Source of the DNA: Quercus robur
Lineage: Eukaryota; Streptophyta; Magnoliopsida; Fagales; Fagaceae
Direction: 5' to 3'
Length of the DNA stretch: 64,000 nt
NCBI RefSeq assembly: GCF_932294415.1
Contig: NC_065538.1
Coordinates: forward strand, 23,144,957-23,208,956
In this document: one piece after another, positions 10,990 through 23,800 of the stretch
How positions within the stretch are numbered: the stretch's first letter is position 1
Layout: every line of letters starts with the position of its first letter
The notes under the pieces: model-generated
Database searches by the model: none
Told to the model about the DNA's origin: nothing
Seen by the model: only the letters and a program-made list of their open reading frames with translations
Made by a program: the position numbers and the translations under genes

Positions 10990-13900
10990 GCATAGTTACC
11001 GAAACCTACAAAGTAATTTACAATTCTTAAATTAAAACTTACTACCACGACCATGTGACAGCTCTGAGTTCACGGACTACTTCTTTCCTTCATCTGCAGC
11101 AACCACAAGTTTTCCTACTTGTAACTTTGAGACTCCACTCAAAGGTTTCAGATCTTCTTTAAGTTCTTTATGCAACAACTGAAGAGATCATCAAGTTCTT
11201 GACATGAATCTTGATCTTGATAACTCTTTGTGTGAGTATGAAGGCAAACACCTCTAGATCTCACAAAAGATTCAACACACAACTCTCCAAAGACTTCTAA
11301 AATGTAATTAGGTTTTTTCCTTTTATACTTGGAGTAAAACACAAAACCCCATGTCAAACGGGCTTGGGCTGAATTGGAATTTCTATAGAAAAATAAATCT
11401 GCACGTGTTTCGATCATTCGTATCTAACTTTTGATCGATCGAGCCTTGCAGATTTTGTCCAATATTTTCTGCAATCACTCGATTCCAATTTTATAATTAA
11501 ACACACTTTGAGCAAGCCTAAACCTAGACTCTACGTTTTGATCATAGTTTGCCAACATATTACAAATTGAAGTTCTAATACATTAGTTCCTAAAGTCTTA
11601 GAACCTAACAAACTCCCCATTTGGTAATCCGTGACAAAACAAATCACAAAATTTAAAAATGCTCAAAGTAAAATAGCCCATTCAAATTAAAAAGCCCTAA
11701 ATACAATTTAACCTAACCATTATCTATCAGTTGCTAAAGTAGACAGCAGCCACGATTGAATTAACCTATAAATTCCTAAAACACTCAACAAACACATAAA
11801 TGCATGTGTGGAAAATACAAGTAAAACAAATTAACTTCTTGATTTCACAAAACATAAAATAAAAGACATATATCATGAATAATCTCGTAAATATAAATCA
11901 ATAATCTATGTACCATATGTGAAACAAGAAACAATAAACTAAACATAAAACATAATGTCTCCCCCTAACATATACAACCCATAAAAAAGAAATACATCAA
12001 AGCCAAAATGAAATACATCATAAGCCAAAAAACATAAATACATAATCAAGCTCCTAGATACAATCTACAAACACCAATCTCCCCCTATCTCTATGTGTAT
12101 GTAATCCCCCTTTTTGTGACGAATTGCTAAAGGACAATCATGACTCATTAAAGGGTGGAGCTTATGGAGTAGAACCTCTAGCATCTGCCAAATCTACTCA
12201 TAAAGCATGAAGTTCATTGAGCACATCCAATAGAAGCTGTCCATGCGTCGCTTGAACGGTCATAACATTATCCAGCATACTTCGCAAGGAAGAATCACCT
12301 GATGTAGATGGTGGAGGATCCACAGCAGCTGTAGGGTCTACATATGTCTTAATAGAAGGGTCACCAGATGGAGGAGGCCTAGATGCATCACCTGTAGAAG
12401 ACGCGACTCTAGGGCGCTTAGAGCTAACTCTCAACTAAGCTGCTCTTTGCTTAAGGAAGGTGGCATCTATAGGAGCTATGATATGTACGGGCTCGGATGT
12501 TGGAAAGTCCTCTAAACCTAAGTCCAAAAGAATCCTACGAATAATAACCGAAAAGAACAAGCCATGGGATTTGGCACTACTCCTATGAACCTCAACAAGT
12601 GAGCTAATGAAAAGAGAGGGAAAACTTATAGGAACATCAATGACGAGAGCATACAAAAACGCACATCTCTCAATAGGAATAGTATGAACATGAGAGATAG
12701 GCCAAATACAGTGACAAGAAATCTGGAAAAACAAATAGTTGAGCTCAGAAAGCTCATGAGAAGTGACATGAGGATCAGTACCCAACTAATGGAAGTACCA
12801 GTGATGAGTGAAATAATGTCATCACAGTGAGAGGTCTTAGTGTAAGGGTACACGGGTTGTTGTAAGAAAGGTACACCAAGAGCAGAGGCCACTACATCAA
12901 GAGTAATGACATACTCTTCACCCCTTATCCAACTCTTCACAAACTGAATGTTGGAGGAAGTGGAGTGGACAGAGAGGTTCGAATAGAACTCTCTAATCAA
13001 CGCAGCCGAAGGAGGATGCTCTACCTCTAAGAGTGGTAACCAACCCCTACGCTCAAAATTCCTATATGTCTCAGGATCAGCCTCATCGAAAATGACCTTA
13101 TGCTCAACCCAAACCGATCTAAAGATATTCAGCTTCTCATAGGTTTCTTAGTTTTTCATGGTTCTAAACCTATCACTCTGGAACTCAAGAGTATAAGGGG
13201 TAGGGGTTTTCTTAGCTCTAGTCTTCCTAACCATGATGCTAAGGGTTTAAAGGAAAGGAAAACAAAAAAACAAAGAAAATACCAAGGGCAGACTGCATTA
13301 GAGAGGGTTAGAGCACAAGAATATTAATAAATAACAATCTATATGATGCATGTAATGAATGCACATATGATGCATGCTCTAATGCATTGAAATTTGTCCA
13401 ATTTCACTTTAGAAACCATCAATTGACTTGAACATAAAGTTTTAGTCCAAAAACCCCAAATTTGAAAAACCCAATTTCAAAAAAAAACCAAATTGATCAA
13501 TTAACCATTATACTAGTTAGGAAACATCATATAATGACTTAATTTATCAATATCACAGGTCAATTTCATCAAATTAATCTCAATTGAACAAAATCCCCAA
13601 TTTCACTAAAATTCGAAACCCTAGAATTTCCAATTGTTCTTAAACCAACAAACTAACCAAATTAATGCATGTGAATCATGTTTATAGCATCTAAGAACAA
13701 AAACCCATTGAACAAAAATGATTAAAAACAATTGAAATGAACAAAAATCCCTAAATTCCTATGTTTGGAATTTTCAAGAAAAATGCATGAAACATGTAAT
13801 TAAATTGAAAAAGAAAGAGTATCGAGGTCTTACCAATGCTTGAGGACAAAAACCTTGGAGAAATTTGAGAAAGAAAACAAAAAAAAGAAAACCACTTAGA

Positions 13901-14580
13901 TTGGATCGGTCGAAGAGAGAAAGTGAGAAAAAGTTTGAAAAAGCTTTTGAATATGTGAAGAACACGTGAGGAGAAGCTTTTTATAAAACTGAACTTTCGA
14001 AATTCAATCGGTCGAGATTGGTCTTCGATCGATCTAAAAAATAGATTTGATTGATTGAAAACTAATCGAGCACCAATCAAGCTAGGCAGATTCAAACCAA
14101 ATTTTTAAACGCAATTTCGATCAATCGAAAAGCACATTCGGTCAATCGAAAATCTGGAAATTTGAAATTTTTGAAAAAAAAAAGGAAGTTTTATGGAGAA
14201 ACCACTCAAACCAACTTATTTCATGAATGAAATGCATGATTATGAGTTTAAAAGTTTTTCAAAAACACTTGAATTCAACCCAGATCTTCCAAAAACAAGA
14301 TTTTCACACTTTTTGTCCCTAAAACTCAAACAATAAACATATTTTGTATCAAAATCAAGATACATATAATCTTGGATGGCCAAACCAACTTCACACACAA
14401 TTTCATGTACTAAGTTTAGCAAAGCATAACTTATGTAGTGTGTGTAACTAGTAACAGCATGAGATACATGTGAGGTGATATGTAGATAGTAATCAATCAC
14501 AATTTCTTCATTATTCATCACATAAGTTTGCAAGAGACTATCACCTAAAGAGTTACATCATATACTCTCACATCTTCTAG
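10990..14580 (-). mobile_element. decayed non-autonomous LTR-retroelement region
   Basis: Minus-strand reading gives a decayed protein ORF (12198-13234). Downstream is a purine-rich CCAAATGGGGAGTTTGTTAG stretch (about 11608-11627) that resembles the polypurine tract and 3' LTR start of plant retrotransposons. Repeated GATCGATCG-type motifs occur on both sides of the ORF. I could not define paired LTRs or target duplications, so boundaries are approximate. Confidence 0.4.
12198..13234 (-). pseudogene. 'putative plant transposon protein' domain ORF, broken
   Basis: The minus-strand frame opens at ATG 13234-13232 with a basic stretch. It continues through a segment with IREFYSNL, WIRGEEYVITLDVVASALGV and, after a slip, HELSELNYLF...PISHVHTIPIERCAFLYALV. 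This is the architecture of the plant-specific domain called 'putative plant transposon protein', found in retroelement-derived ORFs. It ends in a Pro/Ser-rich tail and a helical segment. Damage: TAA at 13148-13150, loss of one G near 12783-12787 that shifts the frame, and TAG at 12435-12437. Each lesion is single and the frame resumes afterwards, so the decay is moderate. No protease, integrase or reverse transcriptase accompanies it. Confidence 0.65.
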
Positions 14581-14609
14581 AAAACAAGCTTGCAATCATG
14601 TAATTTTTT

Positions 14610-14745
14610 ATTTAGCCTCATAATGTACACACCATTTTTATTTCATTGTGAAATTGTTATTGTAGCTAGATAATGTACACACTAATTTTATTTCTTTGTG
14701 TAATCTTTATTATAGCCAGATAATGTACATACCAATTTTATTATT
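14610..14745. repeat. tandem repeat, about 58 bp x 2-3
   Basis: A unit with TAATGTACACAC...ATTTTATTTC...GTGAAATTGTTATTGTAGC recurs at about 14621, 14679 and 14717 with point changes. Confidence 0.7.
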
Positions 14746-14749
14746 ATTC

Positions 14750-15500
14750 CAAAGCTACACCTTATGTTCTTTTTGTACATGTGCTACACTTTCTCGAGCT
14801 CAAAATCTTATAATATGCACTAAGGTGTTCATGATTGGCTAGTAAACAGTGGTGAGATGGTTATTTATATATTTCTCTTAAGTTCTAGTCCTAACAATCA
14901 AAAGCATGTAACTTCAAAATCAAGATCAAGTGATCAAAAACTATAAATAACTTCCACACAACATGCACTACATAGTTAAAACTAGCAAAGTGCAGCAAAA
15001 TAAGCTCATCCAAGCTAAACAAGGTACATGATGAGAATGCAAATTGTCATATTTTTCTCCCTTAATGTTTATTCTTTTATACTTATTTGGTGCCTAACTG
15101 TACTCATTATTCTTATATTTTGATTTAGGATGCAAATTGAGGCATCAAGTGCAAAACGTAGCTAATTGGGTGATTTTGGACAATTTCGACATCGCTTCAT
15201 AATCTAGGCATAACTCTCTCATCAGAACTCCGATTGATATGATTCAAGATGCTATGGAACGCCAAGAAAAAGATCTACAACTTTCATGTTTTGAGTTTTG
15301 AGAGATACTGGATGAATCAAGGTCGAAATTGGGCTTGAATTTGCTACACTTGCACTGCTAACGTTCTGGAATGTTCCTTTACTTGAAATTCTAATACCTG
15401 ATACGGTTTATTTTCAAAATATCCTCACTTCACCAAAATATTCTAATTTCACCACATCCTTGTAATAACAATGTTAAAAAAAAAAAAAATTAAAAAATGC
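14750..15500. other. intergenic DNA with possible retroelement remnant
   Basis: No gene. The segment about 15120-15360 (AACTCTCTCATCAGAACTCC, ATGGAACGCCAAGAAAAAGA) resembles leader sequence of plant Gypsy-type elements, but I cannot confirm this. Confidence 0.3.
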
Positions 15501-15504
15501 ATGA

Positions 15505-15665
15505 CTTAGGTACAGTACTTTGATGCTGTTCCTCAAGTTCCTCTTTTAAGATTCAGTTATGTAGATTTTTTTTTCATGGGATGGAAGTGTATTTTTTAAT
15601 TAAGTAGCCACATGGCTAAATCTTAAGAGGAGAATTTAAAGAACTATACCTAAGATACGGTACCT
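15505..15665. mobile_element. short MITE-like inverted repeat
   Basis: The left arm CTTAGGTACAGTACTT...TTTAAGATTCAGTTATGTAG is mirrored by the right arm CCACATGGCTAAATCTTAAG...GATACGGTACCT. Length is about 160 bp and it is non-coding. Confidence 0.6.
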
Positions 15666-15943
15666 AAATTTTGTCCTTAAAAAAGGTTGTAATATGTAAT
15701 ATAGTTTTTCAATCTCTCTATAATAAATAACTTTTCCTTTTTCTTTTCTAGAATCACCCTAATATATAAGAGTATTAACATCTCATAAAAATCTATTTTT
15801 TCTATTTTACACAACTAATTTGCAAAAACATCACATCAGATTATCTACAATACACCCTCTTTTATTTAAATAATACTTTCTCACATTTTTATTATTATTT
15901 CACACTTACCCATACACTCTACCACCTTAGAGCATTAGTACCC

Positions 15944-16263
15944 GGTTTCTAAAAAATATCACATTTTACCATTTCAAAAGCTACTTTCTCTATTAGATCA
16001 TACAATTTTACAATACACCTAACATCCCAACTTTTATTTTATTATATAACAAATTAAAATAATATATTTACACAATAAAATAATATAACCCCAAAACCCA
16101 ATAAAACCCAAAGTCAGTGAAAGAGGGAGACAAAATGATCAAAAGAAAGAGGCTAAACGAATAAAAAATAAATTAAAAAATAAATACAAGCTACTACAGT
16201 AATTTGCATATATAAGAGCCTATTGTAGTAGTATTGTAAATTTTTTAGGATATAGAAACCGGA
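15944..16263. mobile_element. MITE-like element with CCGGTTTCTA ends
   Basis: ACCCGGTTTCTAAAAAATATC at the left is mirrored by GGATATAGAAACCGGAT at the right. The interior is AT-rich and non-coding. The superfamily is unresolved. Confidence 0.45.
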
Positions 16264-16319
16264 TAAAGCATCATTTTAGTGTTTGTGGTTTGTAAAATAC
16301 CATTTTGGGGTTTGTAACT

Positions 16320-17110
16320 AAGCCTTTGTTTGGGATGAGTGAATGAAATGGAATGGAAAAGAAGGAAAAAAAATAATTTTAGAATATTCTTCACTTCCCT
16401 TATTTGGAAGTTTTAATGGAAGGAAAGGAAAGTTCATTCCCCTTGTGGGAGTTTAAGGCCTCATTTGCGAGGAGGGAATGGAATGGAATGGAAAGGAATG
16501 AAAATAATAATTTTAGAATATTCTTCCCTTCCCTTATTTTGAGAGTTTTAATGGATGGAATAGAAAACTCATTCCCTTGTTTGGGAGTTTAAGTAGGAGG
16601 GAATGGAATGGGTAGGAGGAAACACTCATTCTTCTCTATTCCCTTAAGTTTCATTTGGGAGTTCATAAGGAAATGGAATGAGTAGGAGGACACACTCATT
16701 CCTCTCTATTCCCTTAGGAATGGAATGATCATAAGGGAACGGAAATGGATGGAATGTATTTATGTAAAGGAAATGAATGGAATGAAATGGAATTAAGTAT
16801 TCTTAATTGGATGTTTTAAAATAAAGGAATGAAAATAAATGAAAATAAATAGAATGTAAGTAATCTTGTCTGGGAGTAACATGGAGAGAATGTAATGGAA
16901 TCATTTTATGTCAATATTACTATTAGACCCCTATTTTAAAATAAAGTGTTGAATATATAGAAGTATTTTGAGAGTTTTAGTAAAAAATTCATTAAATCTA
17001 ATTTCATTCCCTTCTATTCTTTCCAATTTTAGAAGAATGAAAAATTTGAGATTTTAAAGGAATAGAGAGGAATGAGTGTTCCCTCCTACCCATTCCATTC
17101 TCTCTAGTTT
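16320..17110. repeat. GGAATGGAATGG-rich repeat block
   Basis: A unit of about 130 bp (GGAATGGAATGG..., TTTTAGAATATTCTTC, CCTTATTT, GTTTTAATGGA) occurs at about 16326 and 16458, with a weaker third copy. An inverted version (GAGGAATGAGTGTTCCCTCC, ATTCCATTC) lies near 17060-17100. It may be a fold-back transposon of unknown family. Confidence 0.5.
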
Positions 17111-17382
17111 TTACAACGAAGAGTTGCGGGTCTAGTAAGGCTCTCCAGCGAGAAGAGGTCAGTAAGAGTGGGAATTTGACCTGGTTGCAGAGAGAACGCC
17201 ATGGTTGGTAGAGATAGAGTGAAAGTGAGAGAGAAATACGAGGGCGTTGACAATAGCAGAATGGTTATTGTTTAGGCGCGCATTTTATTTTTATTGACAG
17301 CAAAAGATGACAACAATAGTTGACTCATCATGTTTATGATTCCTTATCAATCAAGCACATGTTTATTTGGGAATATTCAGGC

Positions 17383-17390
17383 ATCTCAAC
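17383..17390. repeat. 8-bp target-site duplication of hAT (left)
   Basis: ATCTCAAC directly before the left terminus. The identical octamer lies directly after the right terminus (24328-24335). Confidence 0.95.
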
Positions 17391-17572
17391 TAGGGCTGTC
17401 TAGCGGTTCTTTGACCCGCCCAAACCGACCGGGTCCGACCGACCCGCATCCCAACGGGTGAACCCGATATCTGTAGTGAGTCGGATTCGGGTGTGTTTCT
17501 TTCAAAACCCGAATAATCGGGTCGGGTAGCGGTTTAAGGAAGAAAAAACCCGCATTACCCGACCCGACCGAT

Positions 17573-17612
<40 letters not shown>

Positions 17613-18090
17613 TAATTCAGCACTCAGTTCAGTTTACCCGTGAAGACTGAGTTGCTGTCCAGGACTGAAATGAGGAGACAGAGACTGATTGGACTTAAAG
17701 CACTCAGTTTTTTTTTGTTGTTTTACACGCTAAGTTCAAATCAGCCTACTTGCACCTAAGATTTTTACACACCAAGAAATCATGGCCGTCCGATTTGAAC
17801 GTGATCAACGGTTAAAGGAGCACTCAGTTTTTTTTTGTTTTACACGTTAAGTTCAAACTTCAAATCAGCCTACTTGCTCAGTTGCTCCTAATATTTTTAC
17901 ACACAAAGCAATCATGGCCGTTGATTTGAGCGTGATCAACGGTCTTGATCCTTCTGAAGACCAACAAAATCATTCCAACTTCCAAGTTCCCAACGCAAAA
18001 GAAAATCCCACAAATCTCTCTTCAGAAAATCCCACAAATCTCTCTTCATCTTCAGACTCTCAGAGGTGCAGAACGGCTAACCCTCACCTC
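17391..18090 (+). repeat. hAT 5'-end tandem repeat, unit 1
   Basis: This 700-bp unit begins with the terminal inverted repeat. It differs from units 2 and 3 by a longer poly(A) run (about 34 against about 22 bp) and T for C at the eleventh base. It contains an inner duplication of about 120 bp: CACTCAGTTTTTTTTTG...GATCAACGGT at about 17701 and again at about 17820. Confidence 0.95.
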
Positions 18091-18778
18091 TAGGGCTGTC
18101 CAGCGGTTCTTTGACCCGCCCAAACCGACCGGGTCCGACCGACCCGCATCCCAACGGGTGAACCCGATATCTGTAGTGAGTCGGATTCGGGTGTGTTTCT
18201 TTCAAAACCCGAATAATCGGGTCGGGTAGCGGTTTAAGGAAGAAAAAACCCGCATTACCCGACCCGACCGATATTTAAAAAAAAAAAAAAAAAAAAAAGG
18301 TAATTCAGCACTCAGTTCAGTTTACCCGTGAAGACTGAGTTGCTGTCCAGGACTGAAATGAGGAGACAGAGACTGATTGGACTTAAAGCACTCAGTTTTT
18401 TTTTGTTGTTTTATACGCTAAGTTCAAATCAGCCTACTTGCACCTAAGATTTTTACACACCAAGAAATCATGGCCGTCCGATTTGAACGTGATCAACGGT
18501 TAAAGGAGCACTCAGTTTTTTTTTGTTTTACACGTTAAGTTCAAACTTCAAATCAGCCTACTTGCTCAGTTGCTCCTAATATTTTTACACACAAAGCAAT
18601 CATGGCCGTTGATTTGAGCGTGATCAACGGTCTTGATCCTTCTGAAGACCAACAAAATCATTCCAACTTCCAAGTTCCCAACGCAAAAGAAAATCCCACA
18701 AATCTCTCTTCAGAAAATCCCACAAATCTCTCTTCATCTTCAGACTCTCAGAGGTGCAGAACGGCTAATCCTCACCTC
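18091..18778 (+). repeat. hAT 5'-end tandem repeat, unit 2
   Basis: A 688-bp unit starting with TAGGGCTGTCC. It is joined directly to the CCTCACCTC that ends unit 1. Only a few substitutions separate it from its neighbours (for example TTATACGC for TTACACGC). Confidence 0.95.
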
Positions 18779-18959
18779 TAGGGCTGTCCAGCGGTTCTTT
18801 GACCCGCCCAAACCGACCGGGTCCGACCGACCCGCATCCCAACGGGTGAACCCGATATCTGTAGTGAGTCGGATTCGGGTGTGTTTCTTTCAAAACCCGA
18901 ATAATCGGGTCGGGTAGCGGTTTAAGGAAGAAAAAACCCGCATTACCCGACCCGACCGA

Positions 18960-18990
<31 letters not shown>

Positions 18991-19468
18991 TAATTCAGCA
19001 CTCAGTTCAGTTTACCCGTGAAGACTGAGTTGCTGTCCAGGACTGAAATGAGGAGACAGAGACTGATTGGACTTAAAGCACTCAGTTTTTTTTTGTTGTT
19101 TTACACGCTAAGTTCAAATCAGCCTACTTGCACCTAAGATTTTTACACACCAAGAAATCATGGCCGTCCGATTTGAATGTGATCAACGGTTAAAGGAGCA
19201 CTCAGTTTTTTTTTGTTTTACACGTTAAGTTCAAACTTCAAATCAGCCTACTTGCTCAGTTGCTCCTAATATTTTTACACACAAAGCAATCATGGCCGTT
19301 GATTTGAGCGTGATCAACGGTCTTGATCCTTCTGAAGACCAACAAAATCATTCCAACTTCCAAGTTCCCAACGCAAAAGAAAATCCCACAAATCTCTCTT
19401 CAGAAAATCCCACAAATCTCTCTTCATCTTCAGACTCTCAGAGGTGCAGAACGGCTAACCCTCACCTC
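18779..19468 (+). repeat. hAT 5'-end tandem repeat, unit 3
   Basis: This unit of about 690 bp starts with the terminal repeat and runs into the unique hAT sequence after CTCACCTC at 19461-19468. Its internal ATG near 19292 opens a 203-codon frame to 19903. That frame does not join in phase to the transposase, so I read it as leader sequence. Confidence 0.9.
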
Positions 19469-20630
19469 ACCTCAAATCATAGTCAAAAATTTCCACTTCC
19501 CCAAGCCATGGCCGGTTACCCTCTCTCAGCCTCAAGAGACCCTCAACCCTCATCTCTTTCTCTTTTAAATAGATCTGATTTTTCTCTCTGTTCCACTTTT
19601 CTCTGCTCTCTAGTCTCAAGGGCTGATTCAAAATCCCTCTTTTATTTTGGAACCCTTGACTTCAATCCAACTCTCCAAGTCTCCAACGGACCAAACACCA
19701 AACCTTGCTGCCTTGCTGGTTCATCTTCACACGTATCCCGCGCTGAGCAGAGGATCGGAGTGTTGTCGCTGGTCTGTCGCACCAAGGGCACCGTCCGCCG
19801 CCTCTCAGCCTTCAAGCACGGCGACCGCGGTTTTGCTTTCCTCGTCAACAGGTTCGTGTCGCTCAAACAAATCTGTTCTTTCTCTTTTTTATTAGTTATT
19901 TAGATTCTTCAGTTCTGATTGTTTTTTAAAGCTTTTAAGATTATTTGATTGCCTTATTGTATAAAGAATGGTAAGGATTTAACGAATAATACAGACACCA
20001 AACAAAGTTTGTAACTTTTTGAAGTAAAAAAATATTTGAGGTGACGGATTGTGATTGGTGCTCAAGCACCTCCTTTCCATGTAAGAACACTGTGATGTTG
20101 AGGAAGTTTGTTCAAAAACCATTGGCTATGTGTAACTAAGCAAAGTAAAAAATAAAAATAAAAAAAATAAAAAAAAAAAAAAAAAGAGAAAAAAAAAAAG
20201 AGAGAACTAAAGACAATGAGAGTCTCAGATCACTTCAACTGAAGTTGTGTCTATGATCTGGTTTTATAAAAAAAAAAAAAAAAAAAAGATTTGGGAAAAT
20301 GTATTGGGCCTCTATGTTTTGAACAAGGACAATTTCTTTCACATGCTTATAGTTATATCAGTTCTTAGTTTTGTCTTGACTCTTAAACAATGCATACTTG
20401 CAATTTAAATGAAATCATGAAGTGCCATGTAATTTACCTTGATACAGAACACTGAGTGTTAAATGAAATCAGTACTAGTGAAGTAAATTCTTATGCATAA
20501 TGATATTTCTTATTTTACAAAGCTCCAATGTATGTGATTTTGCCCTTTAAGAGGTCAACTACAATGATCTTTCTTAGTATTAGTTTTTTTATGGTTGTTT
20601 GTTTTTGCTTAAATTTGATGTCTTTAGGTC

Positions 20631-22952
20631 ATGGAACCCTCTACTGATGCCCCCCCTTCCCAAACAACACCCGCTGCCCAAGCTGGACCTGCTGTCCAAG
20701 CTGAACCTGTTCCCACTCCAACAAATGCTGAGGCACTTCCACCTAGACCTAGTGATAAAACCAAAGTGAGTGAGATAGCTGCTGATTGTGGTAATAATAG
20801 GAAAAAGTCTAGTGCCTGGGATCATTTTGAAAAAATAAAAATGAGTGAGGGTCAATTTAAGGCTGTTTGCCATTATTGCCAAAAAACTTACCGTGCTAAT
20901 AGTAAGGGTCATGGTACTACTAATTTATTGAATCATACACCAAACTGTGTTAAGAACCCTAATAGAGCTTCACTTAAAGGGCAACAAACCTTAGCATTTG
21001 AACCCAAAATGAATGGGGAGGAAGGGTTTAAGCTTGTACCAACAGCCTTTACTGTTGAGGCTTCTAGGAAGGCACTCGCAGAAATGATTATAATAGACGA
21101 GTTGCCTTTTAGGTTTGTTGAAGGGTATGGGTTTCAAAAATATTCAACAACCTTACAACCTAAGTTGCAAATCAGGGATATCACATCTCGTCAAACTGTG
21201 GCTAGAGATGTGATTAGCATTTATGGTGTTGAGAGAGAGAAACTAAGGGAAGCCTTGAAAGGTCGTAGGGTGTGCCTTACTACGGACACATGGACTAGTA
21301 TTCAAAATCTGAATTATATGTCCCTCACAGGTCATTTTATTGATGATGATTGGAACTTGCATAAAAGAATTTTGAATTTTTGTCAAGTGGAAGACCATAG
21401 GGGGGAGACTATAGGTAGAAAGATTGAGATGTGTCTCCGTGAGTGGGGTGTTGATGGCATATTCACCTTGACAGTGGATAATGCTTCCTCTAATGGTGCT
21501 ACCATTAAATTTTTACAAACAGTAACTAAAGATTGGAAAGGGACTATTTTAGAACATGAGTTCTTGCACATGAGGTGTTGTGCACATATCTTAAATCTGA
21601 TTGTGGGAGATGGTATGAAAGAAATTGATCCGTCCATTGCTAGGGTGCGTGAAGCAGTGAGGTATGTGAAGTCCTCACCAAATAGAAATCAAACTTTTAG
21701 GAGTATTATGGAGATATTAGGTATTGAATCCAAATGTTTACTAAGTCTTGATGTACCAACTAGGTGGAACTCTACCTATCTCATGTTAGATACTGCTGAA
21801 AAATTTGAGAAAGTGTTCCTAAGAATGGACTTTGAGGATGATAGCTATTCTTCATACTTTTTGAACAAGGAAAATAGTGGTGGTTTGGGATCTCCTTGTG
21901 GGGTTGATTTTCAAAATTGTAGGACATTTGTGGGTTTCTTGAAACTTTTTTACAATGCAACTAAAAAGTTCTCCGGTTCTTTGTATGTGACTTCAAATAC
22001 TTTCTTTGATGAGATGTTTGTAATTCAAGAAAATATTGCTCATTTAATTAAATCTCAAAATCATCTCTTGAAAAACATGGCAACTAAAATGGAAGCTAAG
22101 TTTGAAAAGTACTGGGGGAAAGGGGATAAAATTAATAAGCTTTTGTATGTGGCTGTGGTGCTGGATCCAAGGAAGAAAATGAGGTTTTTGAAGTTTTCTT
22201 TTTTTGAAATTTATGGGGATGAAGTGGCTAATGAGATGGTTGACTTGGTGGGGAGTTTTATGGCTAGGTTGTATGATGATTACTCTAGGGTTGATTCACC
22301 AAATGTGGTGCTACCAAGTGAGAATGAGAGGACACACATGGAAGGTGATACAGTTGGTTGTAGTGATCCGTATGCAATGGTTAATTCACGATATGAGCGG
22401 TTTTTAGAGGTTGAGAAGTCTATAGGATGTAGCAATGAGATGGAAAAATATTTGGCTGAAAATTGTGAGAGTAGAAGGGATGTGAAATTTGAGATTTTGG
22501 GGTGGTGGAAAGCCAATTCAGATAGGTACCCAGTGCTGTCCAAAATGGCTAGGGATGTGCTGGCTGTACCTGTTTCTATGGTTGCTTCTGAATCGGCTTT
22601 TAGTACCGGAGGGCGCATACTTGATCCATTTCGAAGTTCACTCTCCCCTCTCATGGTTCAAAATCTTATTTGTGCTCAAAACTGGCTGCAAGCCCGTGTC
22701 CCAATTTCTTTTCGCAAGTCAAAGGACGAGATGGAGGCCTTGGAGGATGAATTTCATGAATTAGGTAATATGTTTAACTTCTAATCTTCTTGTTTACTAA
22801 GTGTTATTAAATGAGTCATATACTTGAGCAAAATTTAATCTATTGTCTCAATTTTTTCTTTTCTAGTTTTAAATCAAACAACAACAGCAGCAAATTCTAG
22901 TTCCTGTTCAAACAAAGGTGGTACTCGTACCACAGTCAATATTGATGAATGA
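20631..22952 (+). CDS. hAT transposase, BED zinc finger, two coding exons
   Basis: Cut-and-paste transposase acting in the nucleus on the element's terminal repeats. Exon 1 runs 20631-22764 and exon 2 runs 22867-22952. The intron (22765-22866; GTAATA...TTTTCTAG) joins in phase and replaces a six-residue read-through tail with 28 residues, giving 739 aa. Domains: Pro/Ala-rich N-terminus (1-45); BED finger with C80, C83, H102, C106; RNase H-like core with D219 (TTDTWTS) and D283 (TVDNASSN); CCAHILNL at 316-323; TRWNST at 378-382; and the C-terminal dimerisation block with catalytic E654 (ASESAFSTGG). All key residues are present and there are no stops. It belongs to the Ac-like/RICESLEEPER type. 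A splice acceptor TTTAG lies four bases before the ATG, so an upstream 5' UTR exon ending near 19851 (CAACAG|GTTCGT) is likely. Confidence 0.93.
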
Positions 22953-23510
22953 TCACTGATTGGGTATGTTTCTGCCTTTATAATTTTTGTTCATATTGGT
23001 GTCCCTTTTGGTTATTCTGTAGCTGTTATTCTGTCTTTATATAGTATTGATAAATATTTTTCCCCTTGTATTGTAGGAGGATTGAAGGTCGCCTTTTGTA
23101 TAGGAGGCAGTTTTTTTGGATATATTTTGAAGCTTTTTTGGACAGATGTGTAGCTTTTCTAATTATAATTATACATGAACTCTTGTCTTGCTTAGAGGAA
23201 GGAAAACTTAGCATCTGTGTAGGCTTTCCTCTCTATAAGTTATGGACATGTTAACTATAGAAAATAGAGTAGTTATTTACTGCCTTAGGAAAGCTATTTT
23301 TTGGAAATACTTAATAGTATTTCATAGTTGTAACTTATTATATATACTGCTGGGAACTGCCTACTGATTTGGTAGTTTATTGCCTTGTGCAGTAACTGCC
23401 TTCTCTGCTGCCTCTATGGCTTTATATATCAAATTATGAAGATGATGTATTTTTAGTAGTGCTTGTAGCCTATGTGGTTCTGGAAATTTGTTTGATGTGT
23501 GGAATGGTTG

Positions 23511-23800
23511 GTAGGTACTGCCTAGGCCTAAAGGCTTGACAGATTGATGAATGTGGAAACAAAATGGTACTGCCTAGGCCTTAAGGCTTAGGCAATTTGG
23601 AAAATATTTGTTATAAATTTATAATGTGTGGATGATGAAAAGGTGGTAACAAAAATGGTAATTGTGTTTTATTGATGAATGTGGAAACAAAATGGTACTG
23701 CCCAGGCCTCAAGGCTTAGGCAATTTTCAAAATATTTGTTATAATGTGTGGAATGTGGATGATGAACAGGTGGTAACAAAATGATAATTGTGTATTTGTG
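23511..23800. repeat. tandem repeats in hAT 3' region
   Basis: A unit of about 125 bp (ATGAATGTGGAAACAAAATG, GTACTGCC[T/C]AGGCC, GGCTTAGGCAATTT, AATATTTGTTATAA, GGTGGTAACAAAA) occurs twice in full and once in part. The GCCTAGGCC core is palindromic. Confidence 0.8.

Noticed and set aside
12198-13234. Functional host protein
   Set aside because: Two stops and a frameshift; the domain is retroelement-associated.
19292-19903. 203-codon frame as an N-terminal part of the hAT transposase
   Set aside because: Joining the likely donor at 19851 to the acceptor at 20627 puts it out of phase with the transposase, and most of it is the repeated 5' leader.
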